Origin: Aurantimonas sp. 22II-16-19i
Lineage (GTDB): Bacteria > Pseudomonadota > Alphaproteobacteria > Rhizobiales > Rhizobiaceae
Direction of reading: 5' to 3'
NCBI RefSeq assembly: GCF_002088275.1
Contig: NZ_AQQS01000029.1
Span: 1-64,000 of the forward strand
DNA: 64,000 bases
A program made the position numbers and the translations under genes. Shown here piece after piece: positions 27,135-37,279 of this stretch (its first letter is position 1; every line of letters starts with the position of its first letter). The notes below the pieces were generated by a model. It was not told the DNA's origin, searched no databases, and saw only the letters and a list, made by a program, of their open reading frames with translations.

Positions 27135-28448
27135 TCAGACGTAGCGGTTGACGATCCCCTCGAGCAGTTCCTGCCGGCCCGAACGCGGCTGCGGGTTGAG
27201 CGAAAGCGCCCGCTCGGCGATCTGCTGGAAGCCGGTCTCGCCGGACAGCATCGCCTTGTTCTCGGCGCTCTCCCAGCCGGCATAGCGCTCCTCGAGCGGG
27301 CCGGTCAGCGCATTGTCGGTCAGCATCGCCTCGGCGGCGAGAAGGCCCCTGGCACAGGCGTCCATCGAGGCGACATGGGCGATCAGGAGGTCGTCCGGGT
27401 CGATCGACTGGCGGCGGATCTTGGCGTCGAAGTTCAATCCGCCGGTGGTGAAGCCGCCATGCTTCAGCATCTCGTGGAAGACCAGGGCGATCTCCTTGAC
27501 GTCCATCGCGAACTGGTCGGTGTCCCAGCCGAGCAGGTCGTCGCCGCGATTGATGTCGAGCGAGCCGAAGATGCCGTTGGCGAAGGCGAGCTTGACCTCG
27601 TGGTCGAAGGAATGGCCGGCGAGGATCGCGTGGTTCTGCTCGATGTTCACCTTCACGTCGGCGACGAGATCGTATTTCTGCAGGAAGGCGTAGACCGTCG
27701 CGACGTCGTAGTCGTACTGGTGCTTGGTCGGCTCCTTCGGCTTCGGCTCGATCAGGATCGGGCCGGCAAAGCCGATCTTGTGCTTGTAATCGACGAGCAT
27801 CGACATGAACCGGCCGAGCTGGTCGAGCTCACGCTTCATGTCGGTGTTGAGCAGCGTCTCGTAGCCTTCGCGGCCACCCCAGCAGACGTAGTTCGCGCCG
27901 CCGAGACGGTGCGTGGCGTCGATCGCCGCCTTCACCTGGCCGACGGCATAGGCGAACACGTCCGGATCCGGATTGGTCGCGGCGCCCGCCATGTAGCGGC
28001 GGTTGGAGAAGAGGTTCGCAGTGCCCCAGAGGAGCCGCACCTTGTCGGTCGCCATCTTCGCCTCGAAGATGTCGGTGATGGCCTTCAGATTGTCGTTCGA
28101 CTCCTGAAGGCTGTCGCCCTCCGGCGCGACGTCGACGTCGTGGAAGGCGAAGAACGGCGCGTCGAGGAGGCGGAACATCTCGAAGGCGATCTCGGCCTTC
28201 TGCTTGGCCAGATCCAGCGCGCTGCCGCCGTGCATCCACGGCCGGTTGAAGGTCTCGCCGCCGAACGGGTCGCCGCCCGGCCAGGTGAAGGAATGCCAAT
28301 AGGCGACGGAGAATCGGAGGTGATCCTCCATCCGCTTGCCCATCACCATCCGGTCCTTGTCGTAGAACCGGAACGCCAGCGGATCGCGGCTCTCCGGGCC
28401 TTCGAAGGCGATGGGGGTCTTGCGGTCGAAAAAGCTCTGCGCCGACAT
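27135..28448 (-). CDS. xylA: Xylose isomerase
   Basis: 437 residues of a class II xylose isomerase, which interconverts D-xylose and D-xylulose in the cytoplasm. Conserved blocks are [35 protein letters not shown] (catalytic His and Asp), [35 protein letters not shown] (metal Glu/Lys) and [22 protein letters not shown] lies eight bases before ATG. First gene of xylA-hicA-hicB-xylB. No xylose regulator is in the window. Confidence 0.97.
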   Translation of the reverse strand: MSAQSFFDRKTPIAFEGPESRDPLAFRFYDKDRMVMGKRMEDHLRFSVAYWHSFTWPGGDPFGGETFNRPWMHGGSALDLAKQKAEIAFEMFRLLDAPFFAFHDVDVAPEGDSLQESNDNLKAITDIFEAKMATDKVRLLWGTANLFSNRRYMAGAATNPDPDVFAYAVGQVKAAIDATHRLGGANYVCWGGREGYETLLNTDMKRELDQLGRFMSMLVDYKHKIGFAGPILIEPKPKEPTKHQYDYDVATVYAFLQKYDLVADVKVNIEQNHAILAGHSFDHEVKLAFANGIFGSLDINRGDDLLGWDTDQFAMDVKEIALVFHEMLKHGGFTTGGLNFDAKIRRQSIDPDDLLIAHVASMDACARGLLAAEAMLTDNALTGPLEERYAGWESAENKAMLSGETGFQQIAERALSLNPQPRSGRQELLEGIVNRYV

Positions 28449-28631
28449 CGGGCGGCCTCCCTGCTAACCTGAAACGAGGTATACGTTGTCGCGATCTGGC
28501 CTAGGCGAGCGCTTCGGCAAAGGCAAGCGGCTGCGACGAAAGTCGATGCTCAGCGCCCGAAGAGGGAGGGCACCGCGACCGATCCCGGCTAGCCCGGACC
28601 GGCCGCGACGCCGAAGGTCCGCCCGCCGCAA

Positions 28632-29810
28632 TCAGCCCCGATCGAGGCTGACCCAGGCGCCGTCCTGTTTCGACGAGGCGACGCAGGCCTCGATGAAGGC
28701 GAGGCCGTCCACCCCGTCGGCGATCGTCGGCAGGGCGATGCCGGCCGGTGGCGCGCTTGCGTCCCGCGCGGCCCGGATCAGCTCGGCGGCCTCCGCATAG
28801 ATCGTCGCGAAGGCTTCGAGATATCCCTCGGGATGGCCGGGGGGGATGCGGCTGACGGCGGCGGCGGCCTGGTTGGCGCCGGCGCCGCCCCGGGTGAGCA
28901 GCCGCTTCGGCTCGCCCAGCGGCGTATACCAGAGCTTGTTCGGCTCTTCCTGGGCCCATTCGAGCCCGCCCTTCTCGCCATAGATCCGCAGCGTCAGGCC
29001 GTTCTCGTTGCCGACCGCCACCTGGCTCGCCCACAGCATGCCCTTGGCGCCGCCTTCGAATCGCAGCAGCATCGAGGCGTTGTCGTCGAGCTGGCGGCCT
29101 GGCACGAAGGCGGTGAGATCGGCGGACAGCTTCTCCACCCTCAGCCCGGTGACGTAGCAGGCGAGGTTGTGGGCGTGGGTGCCGATGTCGCCGATCGCAC
29201 CGCCGGCCCCGGCCTTGGTGGGATCGACCCGCCATCCGGCCTGCTTGGAGCCGGCATCCTCGGCCCGTGTCGCCAGCCAGTCCTGGGCGTATTCGGCGAC
29301 GACCATCCGGATCGGCCCGAGATCCCCCGCCGCGATCATCGCCCGCGCCTGACGGATCATCGGATAGCCGGTGTAATTGTGGGTCAGCACGAAGACCTTG
29401 CCGGAATTCTCGGCGATCGCGGCAAGCTCCTTCGCCTCGGCCAGCGTCGTGGTCATCGGCTTGTCGCAGATCACGTGAAAGCCCGCCTCGAGGAAGGTCT
29501 TGGCCACGGGAAAATGCATGTGGTTCGGCGTGACGATCGCCACGGCCTCGATGCCGTCGTCGCGGGCGAGTTCGGCCGTCGCCATCTCCTGGTAGGTGCC
29601 GTAGCTGCGCGCCGGGTCGAGGCCGATCTCCGCTGCCGACGCCCGCGCCTTCTCCGGCGTCGAGGACAGCGCACCGGCGACCAGCGCGAACCTGTCGTCG
29701 ATGCGGCTGGCGATCCGGTGCACCGCGCCGATGAAGGCCCCCTGCCCGCCGCCGACCATGCCGAGCCGGATGCGCCCGGCATGGGTGTCGTTGCGTCCTT
29801 CGATAGCCAT
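28632..29810 (-). CDS. Gfo/Idh/MocA family oxidoreductase
   Basis: 392 residues from ATG 29810 (GGAGGCGAGG before it). The Rossmann domain has [20 protein letters not shown] and the acid-sugar dehydrogenase motif [17 protein letters not shown] (EKP-like, here DKP). The catalytic lysine is that of [23 protein letters not shown] contains the conserved Asp/His. It follows the isomerase/epimerase gene by 11 bases, as in inositol or rare-sugar catabolic operons. Substrate unknown. The open frame's upstream part is an out-of-frame shadow. Confidence 0.88.
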   Translation of the reverse strand: MAIEGRNDTHAGRIRLGMVGGGQGAFIGAVHRIASRIDDRFALVAGALSSTPEKARASAAEIGLDPARSYGTYQEMATAELARDDGIEAVAIVTPNHMHFPVAKTFLEAGFHVICDKPMTTTLAEAKELAAIAENSGKVFVLTHNYTGYPMIRQARAMIAAGDLGPIRMVVAEYAQDWLATRAEDAGSKQAGWRVDPTKAGAGGAIGDIGTHAHNLACYVTGLRVEKLSADLTAFVPGRQLDDNASMLLRFEGGAKGMLWASQVAVGNENGLTLRIYGEKGGLEWAQEEPNKLWYTPLGEPKRLLTRGGAGANQAAAAVSRIPPGHPEGYLEAFATIYAEAAELIRAARDASAPPAGIALPTIADGVDGLAFIEACVASSKQDGAWVSLDRG

Positions 29811-29821
29811 CCTCGCCTCCC

Positions 29822-30880
29822 TCAGCCTTCGATGCCCAGCATGCGCTTGTTCGCCGCCTCGTCGGTCCCGCCCGAGGCGAAGTCGTCGAAGGCTTTTTCG
29901 GTCACGGTAATGATGTGGTTCGCGATGAAGGGCGCGCCCTCGGCGGCGCCCTGTTCGGCGTCCTTGATGGCGCATTCCCATTCGAGGACGGCCCAGGAAT
30001 CATAGTCGTATTCGGCGAGCTTGGAGAAGATTGCGGCGAAATCCACCTGCCCGTCACCCAGCGACCGGAATCGGCCCGCCCGCTTCAGCCACGGCTGGTA
30101 GCCGGAATAGACGCCCTGCCGGCCGGTCGGGTTGAACTCGGCGTCCTTGACGTGGAAGGCGCAGATCCGCTCGTGATAGATATCGATGAACTCGACATAA
30201 TCGAGCATCTGCAGGGCGAAGTGCGACGGATCGTAGTTGATCTGGCAGCGCGGATGGTCGTTGCACGCTTCGAGGAACATCTCGAAGGTCGCACCGTCGA
30301 AGACGTCCTCGCCCGGATGGATCTCGTAGCCGACGTCGCAGCCCACCGCGTCGAAGGCGTCGAGGATCGGCACCCAGCGCTTCGCCAGTTCCTCGAAGGC
30401 CGTGTCGATCAGGCCGGCCGGGCGCTGCGGCCAGGGATAGAGGAACGGCCAGGCGAGCGCGCCGGGAAAGGTGACGTGGCTCTTGAAGCCGAAATGGCCG
30501 GAGGCCTTCGCCGCCATCTTCAGCTGCTCGACCGCCCATTCCTGCCGGGCCTTGGGATTGCCGCGGACTTCCGGTGCGGCGAAGCCGTCGAAGGCCTCGT
30601 CGAAGGCCGGATGCACGGCCACCAGTTGGCCCTGCAGATGCGTCGACAGGTCGGTGATCTCGACGCCGGCTTCTTGGGCGATGCCGGCGACCTCGTCGCA
30701 ATAGTCCTTCGATTCGGCGGCCTTTGTCAGGTCGAAGAGCCGCGCGTCCCAGCTGGGGATCTGCACGCCCTTGTAGCCGTGGCCCGCCGCCCATCCGGCG
30801 ATCGACTTCAGGTCGTTGAACGGCGCGTCGTCGCCGGCGAACTGGGCGAGGAAGATCCCTGGCCCCTTCATCGTCTTCAT
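29822..30880 (-). CDS. Sugar phosphate isomerase/epimerase (xylose-isomerase-like TIM barrel)
   Basis: 352 residues from ATG 30880 (GGGAGGAA before it). The AP-endonuclease-2-like TIM barrel shows GYKGVQIPSW, ITDLSTHLQGQLVAVHP, VGYEIHPGEDVFDG (metal Glu), CQINYDPSHFALQMLDYVEF (Asp/His) and AVLEWECAI. This group acts on hexoses or inositol derivatives with divalent metal. It precedes the Gfo/Idh oxidoreductase, and the two probably act in one sugar pathway, likely with the xyl genes further downstream. Specific substrate not determined. Confidence 0.85.
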   Translation of the reverse strand: MKTMKGPGIFLAQFAGDDAPFNDLKSIAGWAAGHGYKGVQIPSWDARLFDLTKAAESKDYCDEVAGIAQEAGVEITDLSTHLQGQLVAVHPAFDEAFDGFAAPEVRGNPKARQEWAVEQLKMAAKASGHFGFKSHVTFPGALAWPFLYPWPQRPAGLIDTAFEELAKRWVPILDAFDAVGCDVGYEIHPGEDVFDGATFEMFLEACNDHPRCQINYDPSHFALQMLDYVEFIDIYHERICAFHVKDAEFNPTGRQGVYSGYQPWLKRAGRFRSLGDGQVDFAAIFSKLAEYDYDSWAVLEWECAIKDAEQGAAEGAPFIANHIITVTEKAFDDFASGGTDEAANKRMLGIEG

Positions 30881-31138
30881 GCTGTTCCTCCCGTCGGCGC
30901 ATCGCCTCGGATGCGCGATATCCCCGCCGCGATTCTGCCGCCGCGTTTGCGAGTTCGGGGGGAACTTGGCACGGCAAGCGTGCAATTTGAAGGGGCATGG
31001 CGCCCGAGCCCCGGCGGTTTCTGACGCGCTGCTGACGCGAGAGTGATGGCCGCAGCCCGCCCCCGCGGCGGCTGCGGCGCAACCACTTGGCAGTGCCGGA
31101 ATTGCTCATTTCGGATCAACCGACAGGGAAGGACGACC

Positions 31139-32065
31139 ATGGCGACCATCGAACGCCGCACGCTGCTGAAGGGGTCTGCCGTCGCCGCTGCGCTCGCCTC
31201 GCTCGGCATGCCAGCTCTGGCCCAGGCTCCCGCCCCGCGCCCGCTGAACCGCGCCGTGCCCTCCTCGGGGGTGGAACTGCCGGTCATCGGCATGGGCACC
31301 TGGATCACCTTCAACGTCGGCGACAATGCGGACGCCCTCGCCGAACGGACGGCGGTGACGCGGGCCTTCTTCGAAGCCGGCGGCGCGGTGATCGATTCCT
31401 CGCCGATGTACGGCTCCTCGCAGGCGACCATCGGCCATGGCCTTTCCGAACTCGGCATCCCCGACCAGCTGTTCGCCGCCGACAAGGTCTGGACCTCGGA
31501 CGTCTCGGACGGGCCGACCCAGATCGCCGAGACCCGGCGGTACTGGGGCGTCCCGCGCTTCGGGCTCATGCAGGTGCACAATCTCCTCGGCTGGGAAGGT
31601 CATCTCGACACGCTGCAGGCGATGAAGGAGGAAGGCGCGATCGGCCACATCGGCATCACCACCTCCCACGGCCGCCGGCACGCGGATGTCGAGGCGATCA
31701 TGGCGAGCCGGCCGATCGATTTCGTGCAGCTGACCTACAACATCGCCGACCGGGAACCGGAAGCGCGGCTCCTTCCGCTGGCGCGGGAACGCGGCATCGC
31801 CGTCATCGCCAACCGGCCGTTCCGGCGCGGCGCCCTGATCGACGCGACGCGCGGCGCGCCGCTGCCGGGCTTCGCCGCCGAAATCGGCGCCGAGACCTGG
31901 CCGAAGTTCCTCCTCAAATTCATCGTCTCGCATCCCGCGCTGACCGTCGCGATCCCGGCGACGCGGCGGGTCGACCATGTGCGCGAGAACATGGCCGCCG
32001 CCCTCGGGCCGCTGCCGGACGATGCGATGCGCCAGCGGATGGCGGCGCATTTCGACGATCTTTGA
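31139..32065 (+). CDS. Tat-exported aldo/keto reductase
   Basis: 308 residues. MATIERRTLLKGSAVAAALASLGMPALAQA is a twin-arginine signal (RRTLLKG). The AKR barrel follows: VIGMGTWITFNVG, VIDSSPMYGSSQATIG (catalytic Asp and Tyr), LFAADKVWT (catalytic Lys), GLMQVHNLLGWEGHL (His) and HIGITTSHG. A Tat signal implies folding with NADPH before export, as in other periplasmic AKRs. The start is ATG 31139 (GGAAGGACGACC before it); the 32 upstream residues of the open frame are not used. Divergent from the isomerase gene. Confidence 0.88.
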   Translation: MATIERRTLLKGSAVAAALASLGMPALAQAPAPRPLNRAVPSSGVELPVIGMGTWITFNVGDNADALAERTAVTRAFFEAGGAVIDSSPMYGSSQATIGHGLSELGIPDQLFAADKVWTSDVSDGPTQIAETRRYWGVPRFGLMQVHNLLGWEGHLDTLQAMKEEGAIGHIGITTSHGRRHADVEAIMASRPIDFVQLTYNIADREPEARLLPLARERGIAVIANRPFRRGALIDATRGAPLPGFAAEIGAETWPKFLLKFIVSHPALTVAIPATRRVDHVRENMAAALGPLPDDAMRQRMAAHFDDL

Positions 32066-32088
32066 CGACGACCTGTGACGGACCCCCG

Positions 32089-32931
32089 ATGCTCGCCGAC
32101 CTCTCGACCTATTCCCTCCGGGACTTCCTGCTCTTCGACGCCGCCATCTACCGCGACCTCTTCGGCCAGGTGAACGGCGACCACTGGCCGCTCGCCGCGA
32201 TCGGCATCGCGCTGGCCGTGGCGCTCCTCGCCGTCCGGCACAGGACATCGATCGCCGGGCTCGGCCTGTTTGTCCTCCTGGCCGGCGCCTTCGTCTCGTC
32301 GTCCATGGTCTTCTTCTTCGGACCCTACGAGACGATCAACTGGGCGTCCGTCTATCCGGGCTGGGCCTTCGTCGCCGAGGCCGTCCTGTTCGTGCTGGCG
32401 GCCGTCACTCTTGTAGCTTTCGGGCGGCGCGCGCCGATGCGGGCACAGCTTCGTCCGGGCGGCGGCTGGCCGGCGATCGCGGTCGTCCTCTACGCCCTTT
32501 TCGGCCATCCGCTCGCCGGCCTCGCCTTCGGGCGCAGTCCCGCCGCCCTCGAATGGTTCGCCCTCGCGCCGAGCCCGACGGCGCTGGCGGCCCTCGGCAT
32601 TCTCGCCCTCTGGCCGAGCCCCTGGCGGTTCCCGCTCGCCGTCGTCCCCGTCGCATGGCTGCTTCTCGACGCGGCGACGCTTGCCGGGCTCGACGTGACC
32701 GGCGAGGCCTCGCTGCTTCTCCTGGCCACGGTTCTTTCAGCCGGCGTCCTCGTGATGCCGAAGCGCAAGCCCGGCGCGGCCGCGCCCGCGGCGGGAGCGG
32801 ACACGGCACCTCTGCCGGCGGCGAACCCCGCGCCCGATGCAGCGACTGGTCCACGCGGCAGACAGGGCAGACGCGGATCCGGACCCCGTCCGACCGCCTC
32901 CGGCCTGCTGCCGACGGACCGGGTTCAGTAG
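32089..32931 (+). CDS. Membrane protein of unknown function (DUF6064-like)
   Basis: 280 residues from ATG 32089. YSLRDFLLFDAAIYRDLFGQVNGDHWPL at the start and six or so hydrophobic helices follow; FFFGPYETINWASVYPGWAFVAEAVLF is the central conserved-looking part. The layout resembles DUF6064 proteins, which I recall with moderate certainty. The last 45 residues are Pro/Ala-rich and cytoplasmic. It follows the reductase by 23 bases. The stop overlaps the convergent gene by seven bases. Confidence 0.65.
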   Translation: MLADLSTYSLRDFLLFDAAIYRDLFGQVNGDHWPLAAIGIALAVALLAVRHRTSIAGLGLFVLLAGAFVSSSMVFFFGPYETINWASVYPGWAFVAEAVLFVLAAVTLVAFGRRAPMRAQLRPGGGWPAIAVVLYALFGHPLAGLAFGRSPAALEWFALAPSPTALAALGILALWPSPWRFPLAVVPVAWLLLDAATLAGLDVTGEASLLLLATVLSAGVLVMPKRKPGAAAPAAGADTAPLPAANPAPDAATGPRGRQGRRGSGPRPTASGLLPTDRVQ

Positions 32932-33737
32932 CGGTACCAGATGGCCGAGACGACGCCGCGCTCCTTCAGTGCGGTCTCGCCGGCAATCGTTGCAAAGATC
33001 CCGGCCTGGACCGACCAGCGATCGTTGATGTCGTAGACGACCGAGCCCTGCGCCTTGTGATGGGAATAGCGCTCGCCGCCGACGGACATCGTCGAGAAGA
33101 CCTGGGCGAGAAGCAGCCAGTCCGCGAAGGGCCGTATGCCGGCGGAAAGGTCGAGCTTCACCTCGTCCGCGCCGCCCGCTCGCCAGCGATAGCCGGCCTG
33201 GCCATCGACGAAGGCCGGCATTCCCTGCACGCTGAAGCCGTAGCCCGCGAGGAGCCGCGGTTCGATCGCCGGGCTGTCCAGCCCCTCGCCCGCGTCCTCC
33301 AGCCGCCCCGTCAGCTGCGCCGAGGCGACGAAGCCCGCCGCCTTGAACAGCCGCAACCGCGCCCCGGCGGCAAAATGCGACGGGCCGGAGCGGGCATAGC
33401 CGGACGTCGCCTCGCTTTCGCTGCCGATCTCGAGATCGCCGATGACCGTCAGCCGGTCGGTCCAGCCATGCTCGAAGAACAGGCTGGCCGATGTCTTGGC
33501 GAAGCCGACAACGGCCGGATCGCCGCCGGCTGCGGGAAAGCTCTCGCTGGCGGTGGAATGGAGGCCGGAGGCGATCACCTGGCCCTTGCCCGCATCGAGG
33601 GTCCAGGCGCCGGCGAAAACCCGGCCGCCCGGCACGACAACGGCGATGCCAAGGGCAAGGGCAAGGGCAAGGGTCGCGGCCCGCCACGATCGCCGCAGGA
33701 ACCTGGCCATCCCTCCAGACGTGGCTGTCCCGGCCAT
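32925..33737 (-). CDS. Secreted beta-barrel-like protein
   Basis: About 270 residues from ATG 33737 (GGAGG four bases before); ATG 33710 is an alternative. A signal peptide with LALALALGIAVVVPGG is followed by many alternating strands with aromatic ends (FFEHGWTDRLTVIGDLEIG, YGFSVQGMPAFVDGQAGYRW) and a C-terminal VVSAIWYRY, the aromatic end common to outer-membrane proteins. Its family is not recognised; it may be a transporter of the alginate-export/porin kind. The (LA)n core is encoded by a hexanucleotide repeat. Confidence 0.7.
   Translation of the reverse strand: MAGTATSGGMARFLRRSWRAATLALALALGIAVVVPGGRVFAGAWTLDAGKGQVIASGLHSTASESFPAAGGDPAVVGFAKTSASLFFEHGWTDRLTVIGDLEIGSESEATSGYARSGPSHFAAGARLRLFKAAGFVASAQLTGRLEDAGEGLDSPAIEPRLLAGYGFSVQGMPAFVDGQAGYRWRAGGADEVKLDLSAGIRPFADWLLLAQVFSTMSVGGERYSHHKAQGSVVYDINDRWSVQAGIFATIAGETALKERGVVSAIWYRY
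33650..33673. repeat. Hexanucleotide microsatellite, four copies of CAAGGG
   Basis: Four perfect CAAGGG units encode Leu-Ala dipeptides on the minus strand in the hydrophobic core of the signal peptide of the 32925-33737 gene. Unit gain or loss keeps the frame. Confidence 0.9.
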
Positions 33738-33970
33738 CCGCCCTCCGTCATCTCTCCTTACGTCAATCTTAGTCTGAAGTTGCAAGATCGCGCGAGACAA
33801 TTCTGGCGGATGGTGCCTCGCATCGGCCGCGCGTTGCCGGTCAGGAGTCTTCGCTGGTGGAAAACCGACGCTCGGCCCGGGGCTTGAGCGTCCTGCGATT
33901 TGCCGGTCGCCGCCGGCTTGCGTAGAAGGACGGTGGTGACCGCAACCCCGCGCGCATCGGAGAGCCTGTC

Positions 33971-35863
33971 TTGCCCATCGTCCAGCTCGACGAGCATCTG
34001 ATCGACCAGATCGCCGCCGGCGAGGTGGTCGAGCGACCGGCGAGCGTCGTCAAGGAACTGGTGGAGAACGCCATCGACGCCGGTGCGAGCCGGATCGAGA
34101 TCGCCACCGCCAGCGGCGGCAAGACGCTGCTGCGCGTCACCGACGACGGCTGCGGCATTCCCGATGTCGAGCTGGCGCTCGCCGTCCGCCGCCACTGTAC
34201 CTCAAAGCTGGCCGGCGGCCTCGACGAGATCGCGACGCTGGGTTTCCGCGGCGAGGCGCTGCCTTCCATCGGATCCATCGCCCGGCTGTCGCTGCGCTCG
34301 CGCGTCAGGGGAGCCGGCGAGGCCTACGAGATCGTCGTCGACCACGGCCACTGCGACGGCCCGCGGCCGACGGCCCTGTCGCGCGGCACCGTCGTCGAGG
34401 TGCGCGACCTCTTCCAGCGGGTGCCGGCGCGGCTGAAGTTCCTGAAGAGCGACCGGGCCGAATCCTCGGCCATCACCGACGTCGTCAGGCGCCTGGCGCT
34501 CGCCGAGCCCGAGATCCGCTTCGAGATCTCCGGGCCGGACCGCACGACCACCGTCTTCGATGCCGCCCGCGACATGGGCGAGCGGATCGCCCAGGTCCTC
34601 GGCGAGGAGCTCGCGGACAACGCCGTGGCGATCGACGCCGAGCGCGAGGGAATACGGCTTTCCGGCTTTGCCGGGCTGCCGACCTTCTCGAGGGGCAATT
34701 CCCTCCAGCAGTTCCTCTTCGTCAATGGCCGGCCGGTGCGCGACAAGATGCTCGTCTCGGCGCTGCGCGGCGGCTATGCCGACGTGATGGCGCGGGACCG
34801 CCATCCGGTAGCGGTGCTCTTCCTCACCCTCGATCCCGCCTTCGTCGACGTCAACGTCCACCCGGCCAAGGCCGACGTGCGCTTCCGCGACCCCGGGCTC
34901 GTGCGCGGCCTCATCGTCGGCGCGCTGCGGCAGGCCTTTGCCGACAGTGGCCTCAGGTCATCCTCGGAGGGCACCGCCGGGATCCTCGCACGGATGCGCG
35001 CCAAGGCCGATACCGTCACGCCGGCGCCCCGGCGCTTCGACGGCTTTGCGCCCGGCGGCTTCGCGGCGCCGCGCCAGACGCCCTATGACCCCGGCGCTTC
35101 GCCCTTCCGGACCTTGGCCGAGACCGGCGACGCCGGCACCCCGGTCTTCGAAGCGCCGCCGCCGGCCGCGCCACGGCACGGGGCCTCCCCCGCCGCCTTC
35201 GCCGGGCTGGCAGACCATGGGACGGCCGATGACGCGGCCGCAGCCCCCGCGCCGTACCCTTCGCAACCGGCGACCCCTGATGACTTCCCGCTCGGCGCAG
35301 CAAGGGCACAGCTCCACGGCAACTACATCGTCGCCGAGACGGACACCGGCCTCGTCATCGTCGACCAGCATGCCGCCCATGAGCGGCTCGTCTACGAGGC
35401 GCTGAAGGCGGCGATCCACGGCAAGGCCCTCGCCTCGCAGATGCTGCTGATCCCCGAGATCGTCGATCTTCCCGCCGACGACTGCGACCGCCTCTGCGAC
35501 AATGCCGAGGATCTCGCCGCCCTCGGCCTGCGCCTCGAACGCTTCGGCCCCGCCGCCATCGCCGTCCGCGAGACGCCGGCGATCCTCGGCCAGGCCGACA
35601 CCGCCCGGCTGGTACGCGATCTCGCCGACGAGCTCGCCGAGTTCGGCACCAGGGATACGGTGCTGAGCCGCATCGACCACGTCGCGGCGACCATCGCCTG
35701 TCACGGCTCGGTGCGCTCCGGCCGCATCCTCAAGCTCGACGAGATGAACGCCCTGCTGCGCCAGATGGAACGCACGCCCTCGGCCAGCCAGTGCAACCAC
35801 GGGCGCCCGACCTTCATCGAACTCGGCCTCGCCGACATCGAGAAGCTGTTCGGCCGCAGGTGA
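33971..35863 (+). CDS. mutL: DNA mismatch repair protein MutL (endonuclease type)
   Basis: 630 residues beginning at TTG 33971. The GHKL ATPase N-terminus has [23 protein letters not shown] and [12 protein letters not shown]; the middle [11 protein letters not shown]; and a long Pro-rich linker about 345-430. The C-terminal domain has the endonuclease motif [12 protein letters not shown], which fits DQHA-x2-E-x4-E, plus ACHGSVRSG and CNHGRPTF. This suggests a nicking MutL, used where MutH is absent. The usual partner mutS is not in the window. Confidence 0.96.
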   Translation: MPIVQLDEHLIDQIAAGEVVERPASVVKELVENAIDAGASRIEIATASGGKTLLRVTDDGCGIPDVELALAVRRHCTSKLAGGLDEIATLGFRGEALPSIGSIARLSLRSRVRGAGEAYEIVVDHGHCDGPRPTALSRGTVVEVRDLFQRVPARLKFLKSDRAESSAITDVVRRLALAEPEIRFEISGPDRTTTVFDAARDMGERIAQVLGEELADNAVAIDAEREGIRLSGFAGLPTFSRGNSLQQFLFVNGRPVRDKMLVSALRGGYADVMARDRHPVAVLFLTLDPAFVDVNVHPAKADVRFRDPGLVRGLIVGALRQAFADSGLRSSSEGTAGILARMRAKADTVTPAPRRFDGFAPGGFAAPRQTPYDPGASPFRTLAETGDAGTPVFEAPPPAAPRHGASPAAFAGLADHGTADDAAAAPAPYPSQPATPDDFPLGAARAQLHGNYIVAETDTGLVIVDQHAAHERLVYEALKAAIHGKALASQMLLIPEIVDLPADDCDRLCDNAEDLAALGLRLERFGPAAIAVRETPAILGQADTARLVRDLADELAEFGTRDTVLSRIDHVAATIACHGSVRSGRILKLDEMNALLRQMERTPSASQCNHGRPTFIELGLADIEKLFGRR

Positions 35864-35991
35864 CGGCCGCCCGCCAGGCGCTGTCCGGTTTGATTTCGGC
35901 GCGCGAAGGGCGTAGTTCCGCTGGAAAATCGACGATCCTTGCCCGATGCGGGCGAGGCCGAACCTCCTGCAGACGCGATCCGAGGACGCCC

Positions 35992-36201
35992 ATGAACCGT
36001 TTCGAGAATTCCGGCGAGGCGAAGCTGCGCTACGGCACCCCGGATTTCCAGGTGATCCGACCCGGGTCCTATGTGCGCTGCGCGGTCACCGGCGAGGCGA
36101 TCCCGCTCGACCTCCTGAAATACTGGAGCGTCGAGCGCCAGGAAGCCTATGTCGACGCCGCCGCCTCGTTCCGGCGCGAGAGCGAGACGCCCGGCGCCTG
36201 A
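35992..36201 (+). CDS. DUF2093 family protein
   Basis: 69 residues: MNRFENSGEAKLRYGTPDFQVIRPGSYVRCAVTGEAIPLDLLKYWSVERQEAYVDAAAS. This compact sequence is typical of DUF2093, a small alphaproteobacterial family often found beside lpxK. The Cys in VRCAVTGE and the YWSVERQEAY block are the strongest parts. Function not known. It is convergent with lpxK. Confidence 0.9.
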   Translation: MNRFENSGEAKLRYGTPDFQVIRPGSYVRCAVTGEAIPLDLLKYWSVERQEAYVDAAASFRRESETPGA

Positions 36202-36225
36202 CATCCGCCGCCGGACCGCGAGGCC

Positions 36226-37269
36226 TCAGCGCCTCCAGCGCCGCCGCTCGAATCCGGCGAGGGTCTCCGTGACGATCCGCTGGGCGTGAAACGGCGAGGC
36301 GAACTCCAGCGCGACGTCGAGGACGGCGCAGCCTTTTGCAAATTTCCGCGCCGCCTCGCTGCCGGTCGCCAGCCGGACAGCGTCCTTGGCGGTGGTGGCG
36401 AGGATGAGCGTCTGCCTCGCCGCAATCTCGGTCAACTCGTAGAGTTCGTCGTCAGTGAAGACGTGATGATCGGGAAAGTCCCGCCGCACCGCGACCTCCG
36501 CCCCGAGCTCTTCCAGCGACGCGTAGAACTTGTTCGGATCGGCGATTCCGGCAAAGGCGAGGAGCCGTTCGCCGAACAGGATCTGGCGCGACTTCGGCAC
36601 CAGCCGCGCCGCGTGGATCGCCCGCCCGGCCCGGGCCATCATCCGCACCGGGCCGCCCGGTCCCTCACTCTGGCCGTCGCCCGCACCGATGACGAGCAGC
36701 GCGTCGGCGGCGCGGACCTGATCAATCAGCGGCGCCCGCAGCGGGCCGGCCGGAATGACCCGCCCGTTGCCGATGCCCCGCCGGGCGTCGAGGGCGATCA
36801 GGGTGTAGTCGATCAACAGCCGCTGGCTCTGGAAACCGTCGTCCATGATGACGAAGTCGACGTCCCGCTGGTCGAGGAGCAGCCGCAGCGCCGCCGCCCG
36901 GTTCGCCGCCACCGCCGTCGGCGCGACCCTGGCAAGGAGCAGCGGCTCGTCGCCGACGTCGCGAACGGTGTGGTGATCGGGTTCGACGATCAGAGGATCG
37001 CGGCGCCGTCGCCCATGCCCGCGCGAGACGTAGCCCGGCCGCCGGCCGAGCGCCAGCGCCGCCCGACCGAGCGCCAGCGCCGTCGGCGTCTTGCCGCCGC
37101 CGCCCGCGGTGAAGTTGCCGATGCACAGCACCGGCACGTCGAAGGCGGCGCGCTCGCCATGGAGGAGGTTGCGGCGCGCGGCGGCTCCATAGGCCATGGC
37201 GAGCGGTTCGAGCAGCCGCGATCTCGTCGAGCGCGGCTGCCACCAGAAGGACGGCGCGCGCCCGGCCAT
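36226..37269 (-). CDS. lpxK: Tetraacyldisaccharide 4'-kinase
   Basis: 347 residues. The kinase P-loop is CIGNFTAGGGGKTPTALALG (about 47-66). SRGHGRR, VGDEPLLLAR and VIMDDGFQSQRL are family blocks, the last carrying catalytic residues. LpxK phosphorylates the 4' position of the lipid A disaccharide at the inner membrane. It lies 10 bases after waaA, which acts on its product, in the order pmbA / IMPase / DUF4170 / DUF374 / waaA / lpxK. Confidence 0.96.
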   Translation of the reverse strand: MAGRAPSFWWQPRSTRSRLLEPLAMAYGAAARRNLLHGERAAFDVPVLCIGNFTAGGGGKTPTALALGRAALALGRRPGYVSRGHGRRRRDPLIVEPDHHTVRDVGDEPLLLARVAPTAVAANRAAALRLLLDQRDVDFVIMDDGFQSQRLLIDYTLIALDARRGIGNGRVIPAGPLRAPLIDQVRAADALLVIGAGDGQSEGPGGPVRMMARAGRAIHAARLVPKSRQILFGERLLAFAGIADPNKFYASLEELGAEVAVRRDFPDHHVFTDDELYELTEIAARQTLILATTAKDAVRLATGSEAARKFAKGCAVLDVALEFASPFHAQRIVTETLAGFERRRWRR

Positions 37270-37279
37270 CAGCGATCCC

